Source: UBA1479 sp048263775 (GTDB lineage Bacteria > Pseudomonadota > Alphaproteobacteria > Rhodospirillales > Casp-alpha2). Taken from it: DNA of 64,000 bases. How positions within the stretch are numbered: the stretch's first letter is position 1; every line of letters starts with the position of its first letter. The notes under the pieces were generated by a model. The model had not been told where the DNA came from. It ran no database searches and saw only the letters and a program-made list of their open reading frames with translations. A program made the translations under genes and the position numbers. The stretch covers positions 189,568-253,567 of the forward strand of contig JBLXDU010000006.1 of NCBI GenBank assembly GCA_048263775.1, in the 5' to 3' direction. Of the stretch, positions 17,087 through 24,476 are shown piece by piece.

Positions 17087-17976
17087 GATACGGTAGGGTC
17101 GTCGAGCAGCCCGGCGACATGGCCAAGCTTGTCCGGGTTGCGGGTGATGTAGATGGCGGTGATGCGGCCGTCCTCGATTTCCAACGCGGTTGTCTGCAGC
17201 ACGTCGCCGCGTCCCTGGCTGATGTAGCCGGGCAGGCCGTCGATCCATACAGGCCGAATGCCGCCGGGCATCTGGTCGGCGAATTTGCGGCACAGGCCCG
17301 CGAACAGGCGTAGCGCCCGATCCAATCCGATGATGGGATTGCGGAAGGCCAGCACCTTGCCGCCGCCATCCGACAGGATCACCACGTTTGCGGCCAATAA
17401 GCCGCGCAGGGTGTCGATATCGCCCTTGGTCGAGGCGGTAAAGAAGGCTTGGGCGATGCGCTCGCCTTCCTCCCGGCTGACGTCGTAGCGCGGGCGGCCG
17501 TCGCGCACATGCTTGCGGGCGCGGGCGGCCAGCTGACGCACGGCGGCGGGTTCCCGCTCCAGCGTCGCCGCAACCTCGCCCAACGGCACGTCGAATACGT
17601 CGTGCAATAGGAACGCTGCGCGTTCTAGCGGCGACAAACGTTCCAAGGCCAGCATCAAGGTCAGGGTCAGGTTATCCGCCCGCATGGCGTCGTCTTCCGG
17701 TTCGACGACGGGTTCGGGCAGCCAGGGGCCGATATAGGTTTCCCGCCGCACGCGGGCGGATTTCAAAACGTCGAGGCAAAGCCGCGTGACGATGCGGGTG
17801 AGGTACGCCCCCGGCGTGGCGACCGTGCCCCGGTCAGCCCGCCGCCAGCGGAGCCAGGCGTCCTGCACGATGTCCTCGGCCTCCAGCATGGAACCCAGCA
17901 TGCGGTAGGCGAGGCGCACCAGCCGGGGCCGGTGCGCCTCGAATTCATCGGTTTGGTTGTCAGGCGGCGTCAACAA
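17083..17976 (-). CDS. ECF41 family RNA polymerase sigma factor with SnoaL-like C-terminal domain
   Basis: A 297-residue sigma-70 family protein: region 2 at about 15-75 (RLAYRMLGSMLEAEDIVQDAWLR), region 4 at about 105-160, then a long SnoaL/NTF2-like C-terminal extension. The three sequence marks reported for ECF41 are all present: WLPEP (85-89) in the linker, DGGGK (203-207) and NPDKL (280-284) in the extension. This group has no anti-sigma factor; the extension itself controls activity. The start is a TTG (17976 or 17973) behind GGAGG. It overlaps the upstream decarboxylase-like gene by 17 bases, the usual ECF41 partner. Confidence 0.93.
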   Translation of the reverse strand: MLTPPDNQTDEFEAHRPRLVRLAYRMLGSMLEAEDIVQDAWLRWRRADRGTVATPGAYLTRIVTRLCLDVLKSARVRRETYIGPWLPEPVVEPEDDAMRADNLTLTLMLALERLSPLERAAFLLHDVFDVPLGEVAATLEREPAAVRQLAARARKHVRDGRPRYDVSREEGERIAQAFFTASTKGDIDTLRGLLAANVVILSDGGGKVLAFRNPIIGLDRALRLFAGLCRKFADQMPGGIRPVWIDGLPGYISQGRGDVLQTTALEIEDGRITAIYITRNPDKLGHVAGLLDDPTVS

Positions 17977-18424
17977 TGTCCTCCTGCGGATGCGCCGCCC
18001 GGAAGCCGACCTGCAGGCGGTTCCACACGTTGATGGCGCCGATCGCCAGGGTCAGGTTGACCTGTTCGGCGTCCGTGAATTCGGCCTTCACCAGATCATA
18101 ATCCGCGTCCGGTGCACCGGTCTCCGCAAGGCGGGTCAGGGCCTCTGTCCAGGCCAGGGCTGCCCGCTCACGGGGGCTGTAGAGCGTGGATTCCCGCCAG
18201 GCGTTCAGCATGTACAGGCGCATTTCGCTTTCACCATGCTTGCGCAGGTCGGTCGTGTGCATGTGGATGCAGAAGGCGCAGCCGTTGATCTGCGACGCGC
18301 GCAATTTGACCAGTTCCAGCAGGTTGTGGTCGAGCCCGCTGGCGGCCAGCGCCACCTCAAGTGCCTGCATCGCCTTGATGGGGGCTTGGGCCAGTTTGAA
18401 AGGCTCGTTCAGTCGCGGTGTCAT
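17960..18424 (-). CDS. carboxymuconolactone decarboxylase / AhpD-like protein (ECF41 partner)
   Basis: A 154-residue protein with the AhpD-type motif KLRASQINGCAFCIHMH (C49 and C52, with the following histidine), the redox-active or proton-relay site of the CMD family. The frame runs back to 18490, but that would place the start upstream of the ECF41-type promoter. The ATG at 18424 has GGAG six bases before it and lies just downstream of the promoter. CMD-family proteins are the most frequent product controlled by ECF41 factors. The substrate is unknown; a role in disposing of reactive aromatic or peroxide compounds is inference. Confidence 0.9.
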   Translation of the reverse strand: MTPRLNEPFKLAQAPIKAMQALEVALAASGLDHNLLELVKLRASQINGCAFCIHMHTTDLRKHGESEMRLYMLNAWRESTLYSPRERAALAWTEALTRLAETGAPDADYDLVKAEFTDAEQVNLTLAIGAINVWNRLQVGFRAAHPQEDIVDAA

Positions 18425-18462
18425 GACGGTCTCCATCATCAAAGGGGGGGATATGCCCAGAT

Positions 18463-18489
18463 GACGAGATGACGGACGCGATTGTGACA
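18463..18489 (-). promoter_or_regulatory. ECF41-type promoter, TGTCACA-N16-CGTC
   Basis: On the minus strand TGTCACA (18489-18483) is followed after exactly 16 bases by CGTC (18466-18463). This matches the -35/-10 pair described for ECF41-dependent promoters. It lies 39 bases upstream of the proposed ATG of the decarboxylase-like gene, which is co-transcribed with the sigma factor, so the factor probably drives its own operon. Confidence 0.8.
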
Positions 18490-18491
18490 TG

Positions 18492-18512
18492 CGGCGGAAA
18501 AAAGTTCCGCCG
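18492..18512. terminator. hairpin between doxX and the ECF41 promoter
   Basis: CGGCGGAA (18492-18499) and TTCCGCCG (18505-18512) form a perfect eight-base stem with a five-base loop, in the 32 bases between the doxX stop and the ECF41-type promoter. Neither strand has a T-tract after it, so it may be only a weak or factor-dependent terminator for doxX. Confidence 0.35.
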
Positions 18513-18521
18513 TGCGGCCCG

Positions 18522-18914
18522 CTAGGGTGCCCGCGACCGTAGGGCGTCTATGCTCCATTTACCGCCGCCGGCCGCTGCAATGTACAGAAATACGAAGCAG
18601 TAAAGGGCGGCCAATTCACCCCAATTCAAAATGGGGAAAAAACCGTTCGGGAGGTGTTCCAGGAAATAGCCGACAGCCATGGTCCCGGAACAGATGAAGG
18701 CTGCCGGCCGGGTGAACAGGCCGATCGCGACCAAGGCACCGCCGACCAGTTCGACCATCCCGGCCGCACCGATCAGAGAAAACGGATCGACGCCGCTGTA
18801 TTTCGTGACCGGGAAGCTGAGAAATTTCGTGGTGCCGTGCTGCAGGAACAACAGGCCCGTCATAAGACGGAGAAGACTGTAAAGGTGGTCCTTAAAGGGG
18901 TTCAGGAATTTCAC
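18522..18914 (-). CDS. DoxX family membrane protein
   Basis: A 130-residue protein with four hydrophobic segments and the DoxX pattern: LLRLMTGLLFLQHGTTKF in the first helix, AAGMVELVGGALVAIGLFTRPAAF in the middle, and a glycine-rich last helix. It starts at a GTG with a perfect AGGAGG five bases upstream. DoxX proteins are small quinone-related or redox membrane proteins, often found beside ECF sigma factors and CMD proteins. It lies directly upstream of the ECF41 pair on the same strand but is separated by a hairpin and the ECF41 promoter, so read-through is possible but not certain. Confidence 0.88.
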   Translation of the reverse strand: MKFLNPFKDHLYSLLRLMTGLLFLQHGTTKFLSFPVTKYSGVDPFSLIGAAGMVELVGGALVAIGLFTRPAAFICSGTMAVGYFLEHLPNGFFPILNWGELAALYCFVFLYIAAAGGGKWSIDALRSRAP

Positions 18915-18985
18915 GACGGCCTCCTAGGTTGAACGAGACATTGCGCAGAACTTCTGACGCGGCACCGCCGCTGGGCGCGTGATGA

Positions 18986-19309
18986 CTACTTCAAGGCAAC
19001 CGGCTGGCCGTGCGGTGTGGCCAGATAGGCATTGCGCCATTCCTCCGCGCGGTCGGCGACCTCGTCACCCAGGGCCAGTCCCTTGTCGGCGCAGAGGCGC
19101 TCCAACGTGGCCAGCCAGTGATTGTAATAGGTCTCGCCCGTGTCGGGATCGCCTGCCGCCTGGGCACGCTTGATCTCGGCGCCCAGAGCCTGGGCCCATT
19201 CCTCGGCGGTGAAAATGCCTTTGTCAATCAAGGCGTTGGCCAGGGCGAAGGCCTGGGCTTGCCAGGGCTCGCAGAACGCGGGGCCGTCTTCCTGCTTCAA
19301 GGCGGTCAT
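18986..19309 (-). CDS. nitrile hydratase accessory protein (p14K/NhlE-like, beta-subunit-like)
   Basis: A 107-residue protein related to the N-terminal part of nitrile hydratase beta subunits: PAFCEPWQAQAFALANALIDKGIFTAEEW, then GETYYNHWLATLERL. Such proteins escort the alpha subunit and deliver the metal to it by subunit exchange. The ATG at 19309 overlaps the beta-subunit TGA as ATGA and has GGAG upstream, which decides the start over the longer frame to 19333. It is the third gene of the nitrile hydratase operon. Confidence 0.9.
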   Translation of the reverse strand: MTALKQEDGPAFCEPWQAQAFALANALIDKGIFTAEEWAQALGAEIKRAQAAGDPDTGETYYNHWLATLERLCADKGLALGDEVADRAEEWRNAYLATPHGQPVALK

Positions 19310-19968
19310 GCCGGCTCCAGATAAGGTTCCCAAAGGTCGGCATAGACGGATGATTTGGCGTCACCGTCTGGGCCCCAAAGCTCGTCGCCCTCGAACCGCA
19401 CGGAATAAAGCGGATAACCCTCCGTCACATCCGGCGTATGGGTATCGGGATAGACGTGGATGCCGTGCAGGCGCTGGATCACGCCGACCCGCCCCCGGGT
19501 GTAGCGGGGGGCCCGTGTATGGCCCTGGGGATGGAAGTTCTTAACGCGCACGGCATCGCCGACGGCATATTGGGCTTGAACCGGTGCGTTTATATCCGCC
19601 GGTCCGCCTGCCTTGACCGCGTTCAGGGCTTCGTCCGGGCCGGGTACATGGATGGAATTCGGGGCCGGTCCCTGCGGCTTGCCCGTCGCCATTTCCTCGG
19701 CCGTGACCAGACCCGATTCCTTCAGCAGGACTTCCGTGCCGGTCAACCAGTTTTCATAGTAGGTGTTCATCAGATAGCGGGCCGGGTGCTGGCGTTCGCG
19801 CGAATGGCGGCCCATGTCGATGTTCCAGCGGCCGAGCAGGGCGGTCGCCAGAGTGAGGGAGAACGCCTTACGTTCCCAATCGGCGTGGAACACGGGTTCC
19901 TCGTCCTGGGGCTCCGGGTTGATGGGGCCGAGGCCGTGCATCCCGCCGAGATCGTGGCCGCTGTTCAT
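19306..19968 (-). CDS. nthB: nitrile hydratase subunit beta
   Basis: The start at 19968 (MNSGHDLGGMHGLGPI) is the family start and overlaps the alpha-subunit TGA as ATGA, giving 220 residues. The N-terminal helical domain has YYENWLTGTEVLLKESGLV; the C-terminal SH3-like domain has YAVGDAVRVKN, then TRAPRYTRGRVGVI and the ending WEPYLEP. Together with the alpha subunit it forms the heterodimer that hydrates nitriles to amides. Length and motifs are normal, with no sign of decay. Confidence 0.95.
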   Translation of the reverse strand: MNSGHDLGGMHGLGPINPEPQDEEPVFHADWERKAFSLTLATALLGRWNIDMGRHSRERQHPARYLMNTYYENWLTGTEVLLKESGLVTAEEMATGKPQGPAPNSIHVPGPDEALNAVKAGGPADINAPVQAQYAVGDAVRVKNFHPQGHTRAPRYTRGRVGVIQRLHGIHVYPDTHTPDVTEGYPLYSVRFEGDELWGPDGDAKSSVYADLWEPYLEPA

Positions 19969-20606
19969 TCCGCCGCTCCCTTCAGTTCCTCGGGCGTCCG
20001 GGCTTGTTCGACGCCGATCATGGAATTGCGGGTAATCAGCTGTTCCAGTTGTTCCGCGGTCCAGCCGTCGGTGCCGGCGGGACGCTCGGGGATCACCAGA
20101 TAGCGCATTTCGGATGTCGAATCCCACACCCTGACCTCCACATCGGGGGCCAGCGTGGTGCCGAATTCGGCCAAGACCCCGCGCGGGTCCGCCACGGCGC
20201 GGGACCGATAGGGGGCGGATTTATACCACACGGGCGGCAGGCCCAGGACGGTCCAGGGATAGCAGGAGCATAGCGTGCAGACGACTAGGTTGTGAACCTT
20301 GGGGCCGTTTTCCACGCAGACCATGTGTTCGCCCTGGCGGCCCTTGAAACCGAAGTCGCCGATGGCGGCGCTGGCGTCGTCCTGTAGCCACTGGCGGTAG
20401 GCGGGATCGGTCCAGGCGCGGGCCACGACCTTCTTGCCGTTCTGCGGGCCGACGTGGTGTTCGTAGCGGTCGACCAGGGCGTCCAGGGTGGCGGGGTCGA
20501 CCAGACCCTTTTCCACCAGAAGGCTTTCCAGGGACTTCACGCGGAGTTCGATGTCCGATGGCGGCTCCGTATGGTCGTGATCGTGGTCGTGTCCATCATG
20601 CGGCAT
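19965..20606 (-). CDS. nthA: nitrile hydratase subunit alpha, cobalt type
   Basis: The metal-claw motif V-CTLCSC-YPW is at residues 109-118 (C110, C113, S114, C115). Threonine at position 111 marks the cobalt type; iron enzymes have serine there. The ATG at 20606 with GGGAG upstream gives 213 residues; the frame continuing to 20729 has no support. The N-terminus is unusually histidine-rich (HDGHDHDHDHTEP, six histidines in the first twelve residues), possibly a metal-acquisition tail. The accessory gene two positions downstream fits a cobalt enzyme. Confidence 0.96.
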   Translation of the reverse strand: MPHDGHDHDHDHTEPPSDIELRVKSLESLLVEKGLVDPATLDALVDRYEHHVGPQNGKKVVARAWTDPAYRQWLQDDASAAIGDFGFKGRQGEHMVCVENGPKVHNLVVCTLCSCYPWTVLGLPPVWYKSAPYRSRAVADPRGVLAEFGTTLAPDVEVRVWDSTSEMRYLVIPERPAGTDGWTAEQLEQLITRNSMIGVEQARTPEELKGAAE

Positions 20607-20799
20607 GCGATTCTCCCAATTTGTCTGCGCCCAAGGATGCGGGCGGGGGGATGATACAGCCTGAGGTGCGCGTTCAACAATGCCGGAGACCCTGCTTTGG
20701 CCCGGAATCCCCTGGGTTATCCACGGCAATCTTTCCGACGGTGGACAACTGGGCGCAAACGGTTTCCGCGCGCCCGCCGAAGTGTGGAATTATTGCCGC
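20607..20799. other. divergent control region nthA / dnaE
   Basis: The 193-base region carries the putative nitrile hydratase promoter on minus and must carry the dnaE start signals on plus, though no clear sigma-70 hexamers for dnaE were found. It contains TTATCCACGG (20717-20726) and, in inverted orientation, CGGTGGACAA (20739-20748), both one or two changes away from a DnaA box. Confidence 0.4.
20651..20680 (-). promoter_or_regulatory. putative promoter of the nitrile hydratase operon
   Basis: On the minus strand TTGTTG (20680-20675) and TATCAT (20656-20651) are 18 bases apart, 45 bases before the alpha-subunit ATG. The -10 matches the sigma-70 consensus at five of six positions; the -35 is weaker. 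Confidence 0.4.
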
Positions 20800-23700
20800 A
20801 TGTCCCATGCTGATTTCGTCCACCTGCGGGTCCATTCCGCCTATTCCCTGTCCGAAGGCGCCATTCGCCTGAAGGATCTGGCCAAGATGTGCCGGTCCAT
20901 GGACATGCCGGCGGTCGCCGTGACCGACACCAACAACCTGTTCGGGGCTCTGGAGTTCTCGCTGGCGGCCACGGACAAGGGCATCCAGCCGATCATTGGC
21001 TGCCAGATCTCCGTGCGCCTGGAGGCCGAGGAAGCCACCGGCCATGCCATGGGGCAATCCAACGGCGGTGGGCGGCGCGAGCGCGAGCCCTCGGTGGTAT
21101 TGCTGGTCCAGAACCAGGAAGGCTATCGCAATCTGTTGCAGATGCTGAAGGTCGCCTATCTGGACGGCGACGACGGCGAGGAAACGGCGATCTCGCTGGA
21201 CACCCTGCTGCAATACAACGGTGGCCTGATCCTGCTGACCGGCGGGCCGGGCGGGCCGGTCGGACGATTGCTGCAACAAGGCAAGGGCGACGCTGCGCGC
21301 GACCTGCTGACGCGTCTGGCGGCTGCTTATGGCGGGCGCACCTACGTGGAAATTCTGCGCCACGGCATGGCGGCGGAGGAACAGACCGAAGGGGCGTTCC
21401 TCGACCTGGCTTACAGCCTGGATCTGCCACTGGTCGCGACCAACGAATGTTTTTACCCGACGCCCGACATGTTCGAGGCCCATGACGCCCTGATCTGCAT
21501 CGCGGAAAGCGCCTACGTGTCGGAAACGGAGCGCCGCCGCCTGACCCCGGAACACTGGTTCAAGGGTGCTGCCGACATGCGCCGGGTGTTCGAGGATTTG
21601 CCGGAAGCGGTCGACAACACCTTGGTCATCGCCAAGCGCTGCGCCTTCATGGTCGAGAAGATCGCGCCGATCCTGCCGCCCTTCGATTGCGGCGAAGGCC
21701 GCACGGAAGAGGACGAATTGCGCGCCCAGGCCGTGGCCGGGCTGGAAAAGCGGCTGGTTACTCATGTGTTCAGCGACGACATGGACGATGCCGCGCGGGA
21801 CGCCGCGGCCAAGCCCTACCGTGAGCGCCTCGATTACGAGCTTGGCGTCATCAACGAGATGGGCTTTCCGGGATACTTCCTGATCGTCGCCGACTTCATC
21901 GGCTGGGCCAAGGAAAAGGGCATTCCCGTGGGGCCGGGCCGTGGTTCCGGGGCCGGATCCGTTGTCGCCTGGTCGCTGCTGATCACCGATCTGGATCCGT
22001 TGCGTTTTGGGCTGCTGTTTGAACGCTTCCTCAATCCGGAACGCGTGTCCATGCCCGACTTCGACATCGACTTCTGCCAGGACCGGCGGGATGAGGTCAT
22101 CCGCTACGTCCAGAAGAAATACGGCGACGATCACGTGGCGCAGATCATCACCTTCGGAAAGCTTCAGGCCCGCGCCGTGCTGCGCGATGTCGGCCGTGTG
22201 CTGCAGATGCCCTACGGCTATATCGATAAAATCTGCAAGCTGGTGCCCAACAATCCGGCCAATCCGGTGACCCTGGGCGAAGCGGTCGAGGGCGAACCGC
22301 AGATCCGCCAGATGATGAAGGAAGACCCCCAGGTTCAGCATCTGGTCGATCTGGCCATGAAACTGGAGGGTCTGTTCCGACATGCCTCGACCCACGCCGC
22401 CGGCGTGGTCATCGGCGACCGGCCGCTGCAGGAACTGATCCCGCTGTACCGCGATCCGCGTTCCGACCTGCCGGTGACGGGCTTCAACATGAAGTTCGTG
22501 GAAAGCGCCGGGTTGGTGAAGTTCGACTTTTTGGGCCTCAAGACCCTGACGGTTCTGGCGACGGCCGTTGATCTGTGCCGCGAGAAAGGGGTCGAGATCG
22601 ACCTGTCGACCATCCCGCTGGACGACACCGCGACCTTCGAGATGATCGGGCGCGGCGAGACGACCGGGGTGTTTCAGCTGGAAAGCCAAGGCATGCGCGA
22701 CGTGCTGCGCCAGATGAAGGCCGACACCTTCGAGGACATTATCGCCGTCGTGGCGCTGTACCGCCCGGGGCCCATGGACAACATCCCGAGTTATATCGCC
22801 CGTAAGAAGGGGGAGGAGACGCCGGATTACCTGCATCCGATCCTGGAGCCGATCCTGACGGAAACCTTCGGCATCATGATCTACCAGGAGCAGGTCATGC
22901 AGGCGGCCCAGCTGTTGTCCGGCTATACGCTGGGCGGCGCCGACCTTCTACGCCGCGCCATGGGCAAGAAGATCAAGGAGGAGATGGACCAGCAGCGTCA
23001 GCTGTTCGTCGACGGCGCCGTGCAGCGCGAGGTCGACGGCCGCAAGGCGTCGGACATCTTTGATCAGGTCGCCAAGTTCGCGGGCTACGGCTTTAACAAG
23101 TCCCACGCCGCCGCCTATGCCCTGGTCGCCTATCAGACGGCATACCTAAAGGCCAACCACCCGGTGGAATTCCTCGCCGCCTCAATGACGCTCGACCAGC
23201 ACAACACCGACAAGCTCAACGTGTTCAAGCAGGAATTGGACCGCATGGGCGTGGATCTGCTGTCGCCGGACGTCAACAAATCGCAGGTCAAGTTCTCGGT
23301 CGAGCGGGACAATGGCGGCAGCGCCATTCGCTATGCGCTCGCTGCCATCAAGAACGTGGGCGAGGGAGCCATGGCGTCGCTGGTCGAGGCGCGCAAGGAA
23401 GGTGGGCCGTTCAAGGACGTCGCCGACTTCGCCCATCGTTTGGACCCCAAGGTCATCAACAAGCGGCAAATGGAAAACCTGATCCGCGCCGGCGCGCTCG
23501 ACAGCCTCAACCCCAACCGCCGCCAGTTGTTCACGGGGCTGGAACGCATCCTGAAGGAAGCGGTCAGCGCCCATCAGGACCGCACCTCCGACCAGATGGG
23601 CCTGTTCGGCGGGGGCGGGGGCAGCGACGCCCCCGAGGTGCCGGAAATCCGGCTCGACAACATTGCCGACTGGACGCCCATGGATCGGCTCAAGGAAGAA

Positions 23701-24294
23701 TTCGACGCCGTCGGCTTCTACCTGTCGTCGCATCCGCTCGCGACCTACGAAAGCATGCTGGAAAAGCACAAGGTCATGAGCTACGTCGAAATCCTGACCG
23801 CCGGCCGGCCCGGCCACCGGCGCATGGCGGGTACGCTGGTCGCCATGAAGGAACGTACCTCGGCCAAGGGGTCGCGTTATGCCTTCGTCAGCTTCTCCGA
23901 CACCACGGGGACGTTCGAGGCGATCATGTTCTCCGAGGTTCTGTCCGCCGCCCGCGAACATCTGACCGAAGGCAATTCCTTCCTGATCGAGATGGAAGTG
24001 CAGATCGAGGCCGAAGCCCCCCGGTTCATGGTTCAGGGCCTGCGCCCGCTGGAAAGTGCCGCCTTGAACGCCGTCGGCTCCGTTACCGTGGTGATCGGCG
24101 GGGAAAGCCCGCTGGCGCCGCTGCGTGAGGTGCTGGAAAGCCAGGGCAGGGGCCAGGTGCCGGTCTATGTCGTGCCCCGGCTGGAGGACAATCGCGAGGT
24201 CGTGCTGTCCCTGAATGACCGTTACGCCGTGTCGCCGGCCGTGATTCAGGCCATCAAGTCGGTCCAGGGCGTGCTTGAGGTCGTCGAGGGCTGA
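20800..24294 (+). CDS. dnaE: DNA polymerase III subunit alpha (DnaE1)
   Basis: The replicative polymerase, 1164 residues from ATG 20800 (MSHADFVHLRVHSAYSLSEG); the open frame back to 20680 is not part of the family. The PHP domain is at about 1-290, the palm has the aspartates of PDFDIDFCQDRRDEV and the GPGRGSGAGSVVAW segment, followed by the thumb/fingers, a helix-hairpin-helix region (FNKSHAAAYALVAYQTAYLK) and a C-terminal OB domain ending VLEVVEG. It is the housekeeping DnaE1, not the SOS-linked DnaE2. In related genomes it tends to follow lolD directly. Confidence 0.97.
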   Translation: MSHADFVHLRVHSAYSLSEGAIRLKDLAKMCRSMDMPAVAVTDTNNLFGALEFSLAATDKGIQPIIGCQISVRLEAEEATGHAMGQSNGGGRREREPSVVLLVQNQEGYRNLLQMLKVAYLDGDDGEETAISLDTLLQYNGGLILLTGGPGGPVGRLLQQGKGDAARDLLTRLAAAYGGRTYVEILRHGMAAEEQTEGAFLDLAYSLDLPLVATNECFYPTPDMFEAHDALICIAESAYVSETERRRLTPEHWFKGAADMRRVFEDLPEAVDNTLVIAKRCAFMVEKIAPILPPFDCGEGRTEEDELRAQAVAGLEKRLVTHVFSDDMDDAARDAAAKPYRERLDYELGVINEMGFPGYFLIVADFIGWAKEKGIPVGPGRGSGAGSVVAWSLLITDLDPLRFGLLFERFLNPERVSMPDFDIDFCQDRRDEVIRYVQKKYGDDHVAQIITFGKLQARAVLRDVGRVLQMPYGYIDKICKLVPNNPANPVTLGEAVEGEPQIRQMMKEDPQVQHLVDLAMKLEGLFRHASTHAAGVVIGDRPLQELIPLYRDPRSDLPVTGFNMKFVESAGLVKFDFLGLKTLTVLATAVDLCREKGVEIDLSTIPLDDTATFEMIGRGETTGVFQLESQGMRDVLRQMKADTFEDIIAVVALYRPGPMDNIPSYIARKKGEETPDYLHPILEPILTETFGIMIYQEQVMQAAQLLSGYTLGGADLLRRAMGKKIKEEMDQQRQLFVDGAVQREVDGRKASDIFDQVAKFAGYGFNKSHAAAYALVAYQTAYLKANHPVEFLAASMTLDQHNTDKLNVFKQELDRMGVDLLSPDVNKSQVKFSVERDNGGSAIRYALAAIKNVGEGAMASLVEARKEGGPFKDVADFAHRLDPKVINKRQMENLIRAGALDSLNPNRRQLFTGLERILKEAVSAHQDRTSDQMGLFGGGGGSDAPEVPEIRLDNIADWTPMDRLKEEFDAVGFYLSSHPLATYESMLEKHKVMSYVEILTAGRPGHRRMAGTLVAMKERTSAKGSRYAFVSFSDTTGTFEAIMFSEVLSAAREHLTEGNSFLIEMEVQIEAEAPRFMVQGLRPLESAALNAVGSVTVVIGGESPLAPLREVLESQGRGQVPVYVVPRLEDNREVVLSLNDRYAVSPAVIQAIKSVQGVLEVVEG

Positions 24295-24327
24295 TCGTCT
24301 TTCGCCGGATCGTCACGCTTTTTTCCC

Positions 24328-24356
24328 TTGATCGGGCCGTTCTGCCCCTGTAAACC
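24328..24356 (+). promoter_or_regulatory. putative promoter of rpsB-tsf
   Basis: TTGATC (24328-24333) and TAAACC (24351-24356) lie 17 bases apart in the dnaE-rpsB gap, about 115 bases upstream of the start codon. This is a plausible sigma-70 pair in the right place to give a leader containing the two hairpins that follow. Confidence 0.45.
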
Positions 24357-24386
24357 CACGCCCATATCGCACGCGGGGACGCGGCG

Positions 24387-24451
24387 CCTGTGCAAATTCA
24401 CAGGTTTTGCCGCTCCGGTGTTCGGCCATGGGGCCGAATGACACCCTGCGG
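24387..24451 (+). promoter_or_regulatory. structured rpsB leader (two hairpins)
   Basis: The first hairpin pairs CCTGTG (24387-24392) with CACAGG (24399-24404) and is followed by TTTT. The second is long: CCGC (24410-24413) with GCGG (24448-24451), GGTGT (24417-24421) with ACACC (24441-24445), and TCGGCC (24422-24427) with GGCCGA (24432-24437). rpsB messages in bacteria often carry an S2-binding leader for autogenous control; that function is inferred here from position and structure only. Confidence 0.5.
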
Positions 24452-24476
24452 AGGCATAACCGGAGAAGAGATTATC

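Noticed and set aside
18483..18490. Start of the CMD gene at 18490
   Set aside because: It would lie upstream of the ECF41-type promoter and outside the transcript; the ATG at 18424 has a proper ribosome site and family fit.
20717..20748. Inverted DnaA-box-like pair upstream of dnaE as a replication origin
   Set aside because: Only two degenerate boxes, no AT-rich unwinding region and none of the usual origin neighbours (hemE, dnaA, parA).
20674..22836. 720-codon open frame antisense to dnaE
   Set aside because: Shadow of a GC-rich gene: composition rich in His, Gln and Arg, no family, no ribosome site, and it covers conserved dnaE sequence.
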